In this document: positions 51,426 to 60,626 of the stretch, one piece after another
Layout of the letters: each line of letters opens with the position of its first letter
Position numbering within the stretch: the first letter of the stretch is position 1
Origin: an uncultured Rhizobiaceae group bacterium
GTDB taxonomy: Bacteria; Pseudomonadota; Alphaproteobacteria; Rhizobiales; Rhizobiaceae
Assembly (NCBI GenBank): GCA_937930635.1
Contig: CALHCF010000003.1
Coordinates: 310,001-374,000 of the forward strand
Length of the DNA stretch: 64,000 nt
Direction of reading: 5' to 3'
Made by a program: the position numbers and the translations under genes
Notes under the pieces: generated by a model
Seen by the model: only the letters and a program-made list of their open reading frames with translations
Databases searched by the model: none
Told to the model about the DNA's origin: nothing

Positions 51426-52457
51426 ATGGCACCAGGTCGCCTACATGCAAGAGGAAGACGGGTCGACTACTGGCCCGGTTTCGTTGATGCGCTCTCGACC
51501 CTGCTGCTGGCCATTATGTTTCTGCTGTCGGTCTTCGTGCTCGCTCAGTTTCTGCTCAGTCAGGAAATCAGTGGCAAAGACACCGTACTGAACCGCCTTA
51601 ACAACCAGCTCAACGAGCTTACCGAATTGTTGGCGCTGGAGAAATCAGGCAAGCAGGATCTGGAAGATCAGCTCAAGTCACTTTCATCCAGCCTGAATAT
51701 CTCCCGCAATGAACAGTCACGCCTTCAGGCATTGCTGGAACGGGGTTCAGGAGCAGCAACAGCGGCCGAGGAGCGCGCCACGGAACTGTCGGGAACTCTC
51801 GATGAAGAGCGTAAGATAAGTCGTCGGGCACTCGGTCAGGTGCAACTGCTAAATCAACAGCTATCAGCACTACGCAAGCAGATTGCCACTCTCGAAGATG
51901 CCCTTGATGCATCCGAGGTCAAGGATCGCGAGAGTGCCACCAAAATCGCCGCGCTTGGGAGACGTTTGAACCTTGCACTGGCTCAAAGGGTCCAGGAATT
52001 GAATCGCTTTCGGTCCGATTTCTTTGGTCGCCTGCGTGAAATTCTCGGGAACCGGGAAGATATCAGAGTGGTGGGAGACAGGTTTGTTTTTCAGTCCGAA
52101 GTTCTTTTTGGATCAGGCGATGCCAATCTCAATGAAGCCGGGCTTGAGGAAATGACCAAACTGGCAAAGGCGCTGATTGAGCTGGGCCGGGAGATTCCCG
52201 GCGAAATCGATTGGGTCTTGAGGGTTGATGGTCACACCGATGATGTACAACTCTCAGGCCGTGGTCGCTTTCGCGACAACTGGGAATTATCATCAGGCCG
52301 CGCTACATCAGTGGTGAAATATCTGATTTCTCAGGGTGTTCCTGCCCGGCGGTTGGTCGCCGCAGGCTTTGGCGAATTTCAGCCGCTGGACCCCACTGAC
52401 ACTCAAGAAGCACGTGACCGCAATCGGCGTATTGAGCTGAAGTTGACCGAGAAATAG
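51426..52457 (+). CDS. OmpA/MotB-like peptidoglycan-binding partner with long coiled coil
   Basis: A 343-residue membrane-anchored protein. One membrane segment (WPGFVDALSTLLLAIMFLLS, about residues 16-35) contains Asp21, the position of the proton-carrying aspartate of MotB. A long coiled coil covers about residues 50-190 (NRLNNQLNELTELLALEKSG and similar). The C-terminal OmpA domain has VDGHTDDVQLSGRGRFRDNW and RDRNRRIELKL, which bind peptidoglycan. It is four bases after the MotA-like gene. The set could be a stator-like force generator across the cell wall. No motility or defence gene is adjacent. Confidence 0.87.
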   Translation: MAPGRLHARGRRVDYWPGFVDALSTLLLAIMFLLSVFVLAQFLLSQEISGKDTVLNRLNNQLNELTELLALEKSGKQDLEDQLKSLSSSLNISRNEQSRLQALLERGSGAATAAEERATELSGTLDEERKISRRALGQVQLLNQQLSALRKQIATLEDALDASEVKDRESATKIAALGRRLNLALAQRVQELNRFRSDFFGRLREILGNREDIRVVGDRFVFQSEVLFGSGDANLNEAGLEEMTKLAKALIELGREIPGEIDWVLRVDGHTDDVQLSGRGRFRDNWELSSGRATSVVKYLISQGVPARRLVAAGFGEFQPLDPTDTQEARDRNRRIELKLTEK

Positions 52458-52509
52458 GCCGGGCAAGACCTCACTTTCAAAAGATACCAGACAGACGGGA
52501 TGATCAGAC

Positions 52510-54090
52510 ATGAATGTTGGAGAAGCCCTGATCGACCTGCTGGAACAGGCAGGGGTCGACACGGTTTTCGGTATTCCCGGAGTCCACACGATTGAGCTTT
52601 ATCGCGGTCTGGCTAACAGCTCAATTCGCCACATCACGCCGCGTCACGAACAGGGAGCGGCCTTCATGGCAGACGGTTATGCCAGAGCAACGGCAAAGCC
52701 TGGGGTCTGCCTACTGATCACTGGTCCCGGTCTCACCAACGCCATAACCGCCATGGCACAGGCGCGTGCCGACAGCATCCCTATGCTTGTCATTACGGGC
52801 GTGAATCCTGTGGCAACGCACAACAAGGATTATGGCCATCTCCATGAACTGCCCGATCAGTCAGCACTGGCAAAGACCGTGGCTTTACGGTCTTACACGC
52901 TCACCAAACCAGAAGAAATTTCTGAGGTAATCGCCAGGGCATTTCATTCCATGACAGCGGCCAGGCCAGGCCCGGTTCATATTGAAATTCCAACCGACAT
53001 CATGACCGCTCAGGTCCCGCAACCGACTTTAGAAGCTCTGTCAAACAACAAAGCCAAGCCTTCAAACGAGGAACTGACTTCAGCAGTTTCGATGTGTGTA
53101 GAGGCTGAAAATCCGACAATCATCTGTGGTGGTGGTTCACTTCATCAGGCCCCACTTGTTCGTCATTTTGCTGAGTTGCTCGGTGCCCCAACGGTCAGCA
53201 CTATCAACGCGCGGGGAATAATGGCCAGGTCTGTTCTTGATGTACCTGCCAGCCCCAGTCTTGGCGCGACACGCGATCTGCTGGAAAAATCCGACTTGGT
53301 CATCGCTCTTGGTACGGAACTGGGGCCAACTGACTTTGATATGTATGAGACAGGAATGCCCCTCCCCTCTTCCCCCATGATCCGGGTTGATATCGACGAC
53401 GCAAAACTGGCGCATAGTCCGCCATCAACACTGGCCATAAAGGCAGATGTAGGCGCGTTCATCGAAATGGTATGCGACCGGATTGCCAAAACAGGCCATG
53501 TAAAATCATCAACGGGCGGGGAACGGGCAAAAAAAGCCAGAGCCCTTGCCCTTGAAGAAATCGGAGAGGTCAGCCGCCGCCATATTGATCTGATCGCAGG
53601 GATGTGGCGGACATTGCCCAATGCGACACTTGTGGGCGATTCCACCCAACTCGCCTATGCAGGCAATCTTTTTGTCACGGCACCGCGGCCTGGCGCATGG
53701 TTTAATTCAGCCACCGGTTTTGGCACCCTTGGATATAGCGCACCGGCAGCAATCGGAGCCTCACTCGGCAAGCCCGGCGAGCCCGTTCTCAGTCTGATTG
53801 GAGATGGAGGATTGCAGTTTACACTTGCCGAACTCGGCAGTGCCAGGGATTGCGACGCTGATGTCGCCTTCATTGTGTGGAACAATCGCGGCTACCGCGA
53901 AATCGAGACATCGATGATATCGGCACAGGTCAGGCCGGTGGGCGTAACACCTACACCGCCGGATTTCACACTTGTCGCACAAGCTTACGGCCTTCCTGCA
54001 ACCAGAGTGGAAAGCGCCGAAGAACTCTATGCAGCGCTCCAAACGCTGCAACGTCCTTGCCTGATCGAGTTCATGGATAGCGAAGCTTAA
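52510..54090 (+). CDS. ThDP-dependent decarboxylase, AruI-like (acetolactate synthase superfamily)
   Basis: A 526-residue thiamine-diphosphate enzyme. The N-terminus MNVGEALIDLLEQAGVDTVF and TPRHEQGAAFMADGYARAT (ThDP-activating Glu47) match the 5-guanidino-2-oxopentanoate decarboxylase AruI of the arginine transaminase pathway. The ThDP-metal motif is GDGGLQFTLAELGSARDCDA followed by WNNRGYREIE. Acetolactate synthase is unlikely because there is no small-subunit gene next to it. The stop overlaps that of the convergent exporter gene in a shared TTAA. Function is inferred from similarity seen by eye, so the substrate needs testing. Confidence 0.78.
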   Translation: MNVGEALIDLLEQAGVDTVFGIPGVHTIELYRGLANSSIRHITPRHEQGAAFMADGYARATAKPGVCLLITGPGLTNAITAMAQARADSIPMLVITGVNPVATHNKDYGHLHELPDQSALAKTVALRSYTLTKPEEISEVIARAFHSMTAARPGPVHIEIPTDIMTAQVPQPTLEALSNNKAKPSNEELTSAVSMCVEAENPTIICGGGSLHQAPLVRHFAELLGAPTVSTINARGIMARSVLDVPASPSLGATRDLLEKSDLVIALGTELGPTDFDMYETGMPLPSSPMIRVDIDDAKLAHSPPSTLAIKADVGAFIEMVCDRIAKTGHVKSSTGGERAKKARALALEEIGEVSRRHIDLIAGMWRTLPNATLVGDSTQLAYAGNLFVTAPRPGAWFNSATGFGTLGYSAPAAIGASLGKPGEPVLSLIGDGGLQFTLAELGSARDCDADVAFIVWNNRGYREIETSMISAQVRPVGVTPTPPDFTLVAQAYGLPATRVESAEELYAALQTLQRPCLIEFMDSEA

Positions 54091-55889
54091 GCGGCCCCAG
54101 TCAGTTCCGTTTCAAATTGCAGCTTTGCCAGCCGGGCATATAGCCCACCCTTTTTGACCAGTGCGCTGTGCGTGCCTTCCTCGACAATCACACCCTGATC
54201 CATGACGAGAATGCGGTCCGCTTTCAAAATTGTGGCCAGACGGTGCGCAATCACAATCGTCGTGCGCCCCACCATCAGGCCATCCAGCGCCTTCTGCACA
54301 AGCTTCTCACTTTCGGCATCCAATGCACTGGTTGCCTCGTCCAGCAGCAATATGGGCGCATTTTTCAGGATCGCCCTGGCTATGGCGATACGTTGCCGCT
54401 GCCCGCCTGAAAGCGTGATGCCCCGTTCGCCAATAATCGTGTCGTAGCCATTCTGGAGATCGCAGATAAAATCATCGGCAAGCGCCAGGCGGGCTGCCTC
54501 CCGTACGTCTTCGTCGCTGGCCTCAGGTCGGCCAAAGCGAATATTGTCCCGCGCGGACATCGCAAATACGGTCGTGTCCTGTGGCACAAGAGCAATGCGC
54601 TGACGGACAGCCTCTGGATCAGCTTTGGAAATATCGACACCATCCACCAGCACCTGGCCATGTATCGGGTCATAATACCGTAGGATAAGATTGAAAATTG
54701 TGCTTTTTCCTGAACCGGAAGCGCCCACAAGCGCGACAGTTTCTCCAGGTTCAATAGTAAGATCGATACCCGAAACAATGCTCTGATCCGGGCGCGTGGG
54801 ATAAGCAAAGGAAATTTCTTCAAGCCTCACCGACCCCTGTTTGGAGTGCGGCATCGAAACCGGGTTTTCAGGTGCCCTGATCTCCGGCTTCATTGCCAAC
54901 AGCTCGCTTATACGTTCTGCAGCCCCAGCCGCCTGGCTAAGCTCACCCCACACTTCCGACAACGCGCCCAATGCACCCGCCGCGAAGACCGAATAGAGCA
55001 GAAACTGGCCCAGAGTGCCTGGAGTCATACTCCCGGCAAGCACGGCATTGGCTCCAATCCACAACACCATGACCACGCTGGCAAATATTGAGAAAATGGC
55101 AAAAGCGGTCAGCAATGCCCGTCCGGCAACTGACGCACGAGCCGCCTGGAAAGCTTTTTCCACTTCCTTGCCGAACAAGCCGGAAACCATGCTTTCATTG
55201 GTAAATGCTTGCAGGGTCTTAATGGAAGAAATTGATTCAGAAGCATAGGCCGTCGCTTCTGCCAGTTTGTCCTGAGCAATTCGCGAACGCCGCCTTACCG
55301 CCCGACCAAACGCAAAGATTGGCAATACGATGAATGGGATCACTGCCAGTACGATGGACGATAAATGTGGGCTGGTGACAATCATCATGGCAATTGAGCC
55401 GATGATGAGCACCGTATTGCGCAATGCCATCGATGCCGTAGCGCCCGTCGCAGATTTGATTTGAGTTGTGTCTGCGGTCAGGCGTGAAACAAGTTCGCCC
55501 GTCTTTGCGGTATCAAAAAAGGATGACGACAAACGCGTTATGTGGGTAAAGACATCGGCGCGCAGGTCTGCAACCACCCGCTCACCCAGCCAGATAACAA
55601 AGTAATAGCGCCCCGCACTTGAAACGGCGAGCAATCCGGCAACAGCCAACAAGGCCAGAAAATAGCTATCGATTAGTCCGCTGTCTTCAGAGGAAAACCC
55701 GCTGTCCAGCATACGACGCACCGCTATTGGAAGGGTCAGCGTGGCTCCGGCGGCCATCAGGAGAAATACCAATGCGCCCAGCAGGTGGCCGCGATAACGC
55801 AACAAATAAGGAAAGAGTTGCGCCAGCGGCTTTATGCCTTTGCGCCTCTGTTGTTCCGTTTCACCCTGCACTGTTTCAGAAACTGCCAA
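54087..55889 (-). CDS. ABC exporter (fused membrane and ATPase domains)
   Basis: A 600-residue half-transporter with six membrane helices in the first 320 residues (type I exporter fold) and an ATPase domain after. Walker A is GASGSGKST, signature [15 protein letters not shown], Walker [13 protein letters not shown] and switch His in VIAHRLATI. It resembles MsbA/AtmA-like lipid or drug exporters and is usually next to rpmE in rhizobia. The start is a TTG with only a weak ribosome site; a GTG a few codons downstream is possible. The substrate is unknown. Confidence 0.88.
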   Translation of the reverse strand: MAVSETVQGETEQQRRKGIKPLAQLFPYLLRYRGHLLGALVFLLMAAGATLTLPIAVRRMLDSGFSSEDSGLIDSYFLALLAVAGLLAVSSAGRYYFVIWLGERVVADLRADVFTHITRLSSSFFDTAKTGELVSRLTADTTQIKSATGATASMALRNTVLIIGSIAMMIVTSPHLSSIVLAVIPFIVLPIFAFGRAVRRRSRIAQDKLAEATAYASESISSIKTLQAFTNESMVSGLFGKEVEKAFQAARASVAGRALLTAFAIFSIFASVVMVLWIGANAVLAGSMTPGTLGQFLLYSVFAAGALGALSEVWGELSQAAGAAERISELLAMKPEIRAPENPVSMPHSKQGSVRLEEISFAYPTRPDQSIVSGIDLTIEPGETVALVGASGSGKSTIFNLILRYYDPIHGQVLVDGVDISKADPEAVRQRIALVPQDTTVFAMSARDNIRFGRPEASDEDVREAARLALADDFICDLQNGYDTIIGERGITLSGGQRQRIAIARAILKNAPILLLDEATSALDAESEKLVQKALDGLMVGRTTIVIAHRLATILKADRILVMDQGVIVEEGTHSALVKKGGLYARLAKLQFETELTGAA

Positions 55890-55926
55890 CTCACAACCGC
55901 GCCACCAGCAAGCTCCGGCGCCCTTC

Positions 55927-55955
55927 TTGTATTGTTAAGTGCTATCCTGTATAGG
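55927..55955 (+). promoter_or_regulatory. Predicted housekeeping promoter for rpmE
   Basis: TTGTAT and TATAGG are separated by exactly 17 bases, upstream of rpmE and just outside the start of the divergent exporter gene. The -35 element matches TTGACA at four of six positions and the -10 element TATAAT at four of six. Confidence 0.45.
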
Positions 55956-56075
55956 CTCTGCGAAGAAAATCAAAGGCCTTCAAGTCTGATGCAGACCGGT
56001 CTTTATTCCAACAACAAGCTGGCACACATGTCCTCCATTCGAGAGCATGGTCCGGTTATGAAATCAGGAACGACC

Positions 56076-56297
56076 ATGAAACCCGATATCCACCCCGACT
56101 ACCACACCATCAAAGTGGTCATGACCGATGGTACCGAATACGAAACCCGTTCAACCTGGGGTTCCGAAGGCGATGTGATGAACCTTGATGTCGATCCGAC
56201 ATCTCATCCGGCATGGACCGGTGGTGGCGGCCAATTGCTCGACCGCGATGGCCGTGTGTCGAAATTCAACAAGAAATTCGGGGGCCTGGGCATCTAA
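56076..56297 (+). CDS. rpmE: 50S ribosomal protein L31
   Basis: A 73-residue large-subunit ribosomal protein. It reads [20 protein letters not shown], then [40 protein letters not shown] and ends [10 protein letters not shown]. This is the cysteine-free (zinc-independent) form of bL31. The ribosome site is AGGA, seven bases before the ATG. A rho-independent terminator follows. The divergent ABC exporter is the usual neighbour in rhizobia. The cysteine-free form is compatible with low-zinc growth, and Zur regulation of alternate L31 genes is known elsewhere, but no Zur site was seen here. Confidence 0.96.
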   Translation: MKPDIHPDYHTIKVVMTDGTEYETRSTWGSEGDVMNLDVDPTSHPAWTGGGGQLLDRDGRVSKFNKKFGGLGI

Positions 56298-56323
56298 CCA
56301 GCGTTACACGAGCGAAATTAAAG

Positions 56324-56354
56324 ACCCGCCCGGCACCGTCGCGGCGGGTTTTTT
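56324..56354 (+). terminator. Rho-independent terminator after rpmE
   Basis: ACCCGCC and GGCGGGT form a seven-base GC-rich stem around a 12-base loop, followed by a run of T residues. It lies 27 bases after the rpmE stop. Confidence 0.9.
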
Positions 56355-56401
56355 GTATCCGGGTTGGATTGTATAGGGCCCACTGCAACACGCATTTTTA
56401 C

Positions 56402-56439
56402 AAAAAAAGCGCGCCCGGTTCCCCTCAAAACCGGGCGCG
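56402..56439 (-). terminator. Rho-independent terminator of the small secreted protein gene
   Basis: On the minus strand CGCGCCCGGTT and AACCGGGCGCG form an 11-base perfect stem with an eight-base loop, followed by seven T residues. It closes the minus-strand gene that ends at 56467. Confidence 0.9.
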
Positions 56440-56466
56440 ACAACTTTAACGGCAAAAAAGTCCAGC

Positions 56467-56790
56467 TTATTCGCCGAAAAAGCACCTGTTCGCCACATAA
56501 GCGCTCCTAACGCCTCGGGCTTTGTATTGATTGCGCCAGCGGTTGGCCTGGCTGCGTGAACCGGGTCCAAGCGCCACCACCCAAAGGCCTTTGCCCGCAT
56601 TGGGACTGTTGGAAGAATCCAGCCCCCAGGCGGCACCGCCAACCCTGTTGGCCTGCCGGTTAGCAGCAGCAAAGCTTTTGAACGCGCCAGCAAATGCAAA
56701 ATAACCACATGAGTCTGCAGCCGATGCAGATGTTGATGCTCCCAATGCCAACCCAAAAAGAACGGTGGTAGCCAATACAAGTTTTTTCAT
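56467..56790 (-). CDS. Small secreted protein with a SPOR-like cysteine-containing domain
   Basis: A 107-residue protein with a clear signal peptide (MKKLVLATTVLFGLALGAST, cleavage near SASA). The mature part has an AFAGAFKSFAAANRQANRVG segment, a SQANRWRNQYKARGVRSAYV helix-strand pattern resembling SPOR-type folds, and one cysteine near each end (DSCGYF and ANRCFFGE) that could form a disulphide. It starts after TGAGGGGACCTTT. No family name is claimed with confidence. It has its own terminator, so it is monocistronic. Confidence 0.75.
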   Translation of the reverse strand: MKKLVLATTVLFGLALGASTSASAADSCGYFAFAGAFKSFAAANRQANRVGGAAWGLDSSNSPNAGKGLWVVALGPGSRSQANRWRNQYKARGVRSAYVANRCFFGE

Positions 56791-57016
56791 AAAGGTCCCC
56801 TCACGGTATCCATAGGCCGCATTATTGCAGCGCTTCAATTACACATAAATTGCCTGCAAACAAACCGCGCCGCCGTGTATTTTATCACATGGAAAACATC
56901 AGGCAATTGGCGAGTTAAAATGGCGCTTCAGTTTGACCGACGCGCAGGCATTCGGCACGGCTGAACTGCAGCGTTTGAAAGCCGACCAGACTATCTCCGT
57001 AAAAGATGGAAACGGC

Positions 57017-58648
57017 CTAAAAAGTACCGTCGTAAGCGCGGCGGTCGATACGGCAAGCAAGAAGCGTAAAGGTATCTCGCTCAAGACCAGCCTGAACCTG
57101 ATCTTTCAGGGTCTGTGCATCATCAATCCACACCCCGTGTCCGCCAAGAGCATTAGCGACACCCACAAAATCTGTGCCATCAAAATCCACACCAACATTC
57201 TTGCGTTGGGTGCCGCGCTGCTTGAGTTCGATCAACGCGAGAGATTGATCAACCAGCACGCATATGAGCAGCGGTTGCTTCATATCGCGAATGGTGGCCA
57301 ACTCGCCTAACATCATTTCCAGCCCCGCATCGCCAACAAAGGCGCAAACCGGTGTTGCCGGACGCGCCATCTTGTAACCAGCCGCCAGCGGCACCGCGCA
57401 ACCCATGGTGCAAAGGGCCGTGGACTGCAAAAAAGCATGTGGATGGCGCGATCGCCACATCTGAGAAAGGAGAATGCGGTGAGCGCCGGAATCTGCGGTG
57501 ATAACTGCATTATCGGGCAAACAGGCATTCATTGTACCAAAAACCTGACCGGGGCCCCAAGTCTCCGGCAAGGCAAACGCCTCTGCCAGGGCTTCGCGCG
57601 CCCTGGCCGGTTCACCATCGGCCCATACTGTTTTGTCTCCAAGACCATGCCCAAGCTGCGCAAGCGTTGGAACGATCCCCGCATGAAGGGTAATGTCACA
57701 CCGATGCATTCCGTGGGTACGCAACGCGGGTGTAATTTCGATGACCGTCGCATCATCACTCCAGGGATTGCGCCAGCCCGTGCGCATTTCGATCGGATCA
57801 TACCCGGCCAGAACAATGCAATCAGCCGCCTCAAGCAGGGGGAGGAGAATACGGTCGGATTTGGGTGAAAGGCCATGACCGCCAAGCGCCAGCGCATGAT
57901 TTTCATCAAGCAGCCCTTTGCCCTTGTAGGTGGTGACAAGCGGCAGACCATAGGTCTTGCAAAAATTGCCCAAAGCCTCTGAGGCCCCTTCATGAACCGC
58001 ATCCACACCTGCAATGACCAGGGGCTTTTTTGCAGATCCAAGTGCTTCAATCGCCGCAGCAAGTATCTCACCAGGTGCCGCCATGGGTGTTGCAGGCGGT
58101 TGCGGGAGCGTGCGAAGAGTTTCATCACTTTCGCCCTCTGCAACACTGATAGGCACGTCGATGTGGACAGGGCCGGGCTGCCCTTCGAATGCGATAGCCA
58201 GTGCCTTTTCCATCATCACGCCCACGGTACCCGCACTTGCCCTGAAACTCGCCTTGACGATGGGGGCCAGCATAGCCTGATGATCAAACACCTGATGCGT
58301 GTAGGTCTCGGCTTCTGCGGCATCAACGCAGCCTGTCAAAAAGATCAGGGGCACCCGGTCCTGATGGGCATTGGCCACCACATTCACGGCATTGGCCACT
58401 CCAGGCCCGATGGTTGCCACCAGAACACCGGGTGCGCGCGATCCCAGCTCCTCGGCGTGCCAGGCCCCTTCAGCCATGAAACCGGCAGCATTTTCGTGCT
58501 TGGTGAGATGAAAATCGATGCCCGCGCGATCAAGCGAATCCAGTATGGCCAGCACTTCGCCGCCAGGAATCCCGAAAGCGCGCTTGCAGCCGGATTGTGC
58601 GAGTTTGGCCGCAATTACGTCTGCGCCAGTTTGTAATCTTGTGGTCAT
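57017..58648 (-). CDS. ThDP-binding acetolactate-synthase-like protein
   Basis: A 543-residue thiamine-diphosphate enzyme. The activating glutamate is Glu52 in HENAAGFMAEGAWHAEE, and the middle domain is in PVHIDVPISVAEGES. The ThDP-metal motif is modified: GDAGLEMMLGELATIRDMKQ followed by LVDQSLALIELKQ, with Ala in place of the second Gly and Asp-Gln in place of Asn-Asn. This variant appears to mark a subfamily distinct from acetolactate synthase; phosphonopyruvate or sulfopyruvate decarboxylase-like activities are possible. The gene lies 2.9 kb from the AruI-like enzyme and stands alone. Confidence 0.82.
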   Translation of the reverse strand: MTTRLQTGADVIAAKLAQSGCKRAFGIPGGEVLAILDSLDRAGIDFHLTKHENAAGFMAEGAWHAEELGSRAPGVLVATIGPGVANAVNVVANAHQDRVPLIFLTGCVDAAEAETYTHQVFDHQAMLAPIVKASFRASAGTVGVMMEKALAIAFEGQPGPVHIDVPISVAEGESDETLRTLPQPPATPMAAPGEILAAAIEALGSAKKPLVIAGVDAVHEGASEALGNFCKTYGLPLVTTYKGKGLLDENHALALGGHGLSPKSDRILLPLLEAADCIVLAGYDPIEMRTGWRNPWSDDATVIEITPALRTHGMHRCDITLHAGIVPTLAQLGHGLGDKTVWADGEPARAREALAEAFALPETWGPGQVFGTMNACLPDNAVITADSGAHRILLSQMWRSRHPHAFLQSTALCTMGCAVPLAAGYKMARPATPVCAFVGDAGLEMMLGELATIRDMKQPLLICVLVDQSLALIELKQRGTQRKNVGVDFDGTDFVGVANALGGHGVWIDDAQTLKDQVQAGLERDTFTLLACRIDRRAYDGTF

Positions 58649-58767
58649 GAGTGTTCTCTGCAGCCTGTTGCCGCGTCAAAAGTTATACTGCCTTAGAAGC
58701 GCAAAACGGTGCTGGCAAGCCAGGGACAGCGCCCGGCTCCGGATTGACCGCACCAAAAAGCTGGTTG

Positions 58768-59241
58768 CTACTTGATCGCAGCCTTAGCAATGCCGCTAAA
58801 CACCCCGTCAAGCTCCGTTGCCAGCGCTTTCAGCTTGTCTCCACCCTCTTCCATATAGGGAGCGAATACAGCGCTGGGTGTGCGGTAGGCCAGACGTGTT
58901 GTTCCATCAGAGTTTTCGGAGAGATAATAGCGAATGGGAGCCTCTATGCCTGCATCAATGCTCGCTTCCAGCATACGAACGGCATAGTCATTGCGATAGA
59001 CACCCACAATCATGTTGCCCGGGATGGTCAGCCCCCGGCCCTTGGCACCTGCCGAGGCACTGGCACGGGTGACACGCAACATCTTGGCACTCTTGATGGC
59101 GCCATTCAGTTTTTTCACCATATCCGCGAAAGAATGCTTGGTCTGATGAACCACCCACCCCGGACGCACGTCCGCCGCCCAGGCCGCTGGTGAGAAGGTC
59201 AGCAAAAGCAATAGGGTGGCAAGGCAAGTTTTTCTGTTCAT
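58768..59241 (-). CDS. DUF302 domain protein, exported
   Basis: A 157-residue protein with a signal peptide (MNRKTCLATLLLLLTFSPAA, cleaved after WAA). The rest fits a DUF302 domain: HSFADMVKKLNGAIKSAKML, then IVGVYRNDYAVRMLEASIDA, GIEAPIRYYLSENSDGTTRL and the ending YMEEGGDKLKALATEL. The family often lies next to YeeE/YedE transporters and sulfur-handling genes, and here it is 21 bases after one. A role with the transporter in sulfur compound binding is plausible. Location is the periplasm. Confidence 0.85.
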   Translation of the reverse strand: MNRKTCLATLLLLLTFSPAAWAADVRPGWVVHQTKHSFADMVKKLNGAIKSAKMLRVTRASASAGAKGRGLTIPGNMIVGVYRNDYAVRMLEASIDAGIEAPIRYYLSENSDGTTRLAYRTPSAVFAPYMEEGGDKLKALATELDGVFSGIAKAAIK

Positions 59242-59262
59242 TGATTGTCTCCTGTTTTTTGA

Positions 59263-60468
59263 TCAAAGGCCGAAACGCGGTTTCATAAGCGCCATGAAAG
59301 ACGAACCGGCAAATGCAAACAGGCCCCACAACCAGCCGTGGGCGCTGCCGGAAACGATGCCCCCCAGATAAGCTCCAATGTTGCAGCCATAAGCGAGCCG
59401 GGCACCATAACCCATCAAAAGTCCGCCGATGATAGCAGTGGCAATATTCTTCCAGCCAATGCGCAATACAGGGCTGAATTTGCCGGCCAGTGATGCAGCG
59501 GCCATAGCGCCAAAAATAATGCCAAAGTTCATGATGGACGTGGAATTGGCAAAAACGCTGCGTTCAAGAACATTCGCCCGCCCACCACTCCAATAGGGCC
59601 AGGACACGACATCCACGCCAAGACCACTTGCAATCTTTGCGCCCCAAAGCGCGAAGCCGGAAGTCACACCCCAGGGGCGGCCCAAAGTGAGTATCGTTGC
59701 TACGCTGACCAATGCCAAAGCAACAGCCCCCATAAGGGGAGACCACGGACCAGACAGGAGAGACCCGGTTGTCTTGCGCGGTTCCAGCGAACCATGGTTC
59801 GAAAGCTCGATGCGGCGGCTGACGAGCCAGATGGTGCCACAGATTGCAAAGATGGTTAACAGCGCCCCAATGGCGCCGAACTCTCTTACAAACGAGAAAG
59901 CCTGCATTTTCGGCAAACCCGCCCAGGCGGGAAGATGCCATGTTCCGATCAGCGAACCGGCAATAAATGCACCCAGCGTGATCACCATTCGCGAACTGCC
60001 GCCACCCACGGTAAACAAGGTCCCGGAGCCGCATCCGCCCCCCAACTGCATACCAATCCCGAATACAAAAGACCCCACCATAGCCGTGACCCCAAAGGGC
60101 AATACCCAGGCACCGCTGCGAAACCCCCAATCAGCCAGAGGTGGGCCATGCGCAATAAGAGGGAAAGTGAGCAAACAAGCTAATAAAAGCAACAACATCT
60201 GAGCACGAAGGCCCTGCCCCCGACGTTCGGTCACAATACGACGCCATGCCGCCGTAAAGCCGAACGATGCGTGATAAAGCGCAAAGCCTGCACAAACACC
60301 GATGACAGTCGCGATCACAAAACGCCAACCGCCGAAAGGAAAAGTCAGAAGCGACACCATTATCGCGCCGACAAGAGCAACAATAAGTGGAAAAACGGGC
60401 GGTATGGAAGCATTTCGCGCACCAGGCCAGTTGGTCACCATCGACATGCTTTGATCTCGTCTCGTCAT
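59263..60468 (-). CDS. YeeE/YedE-family transporter (thiosulfate/sulfur type)
   Basis: A 401-residue inner membrane protein with about ten hydrophobic segments and two related halves. Each half has a cysteine-containing loop: GMQLGGGCGSGTLFTVGGGS near residues 145-164 and GYGARLAYGCNIGAYLGGIV near 357-376. These pairs are conserved in TsuA, a thiosulfate channel, and other YeeE/YedE proteins. It is followed by the DUF302 gene on the same strand. Thiosulfate or other reactive sulfur uptake is the most likely role; no sulfur oxidation genes are present in this window. Confidence 0.87.
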   Translation of the reverse strand: MTRRDQSMSMVTNWPGARNASIPPVFPLIVALVGAIMVSLLTFPFGGWRFVIATVIGVCAGFALYHASFGFTAAWRRIVTERRGQGLRAQMLLLLLACLLTFPLIAHGPPLADWGFRSGAWVLPFGVTAMVGSFVFGIGMQLGGGCGSGTLFTVGGGSSRMVITLGAFIAGSLIGTWHLPAWAGLPKMQAFSFVREFGAIGALLTIFAICGTIWLVSRRIELSNHGSLEPRKTTGSLLSGPWSPLMGAVALALVSVATILTLGRPWGVTSGFALWGAKIASGLGVDVVSWPYWSGGRANVLERSVFANSTSIMNFGIIFGAMAAASLAGKFSPVLRIGWKNIATAIIGGLLMGYGARLAYGCNIGAYLGGIVSGSAHGWLWGLFAFAGSSFMALMKPRFGL

Positions 60469-60626
60469 TTTTGGTTAGTTGGCCAAGATTGCCATAATTC
60501 GAACAGAAGCAGGGTAAAAAGAACGTGCAGACTGGTTCACGCAATTGTCACGTGACTTTTGGTCACTTAGCACCAATCTTGCACAGTGAACCTAATAGCA
60601 ATTTGTCCGCCCAGGCAGGATTTTTA

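Noticed and set aside
50415..52457. Zorya-type anti-phage system
   Set aside because: The two genes resemble ZorA and ZorB only at the level of MotA/MotB families; no zorC, zorD or zorE homologue is adjacent.
56933..57310. Plus-strand open frame of 125 codons upstream of and overlapping the second ThDP enzyme gene
   Set aside because: It lies mostly antisense to that gene, has no ribosome site and no recognisable family.
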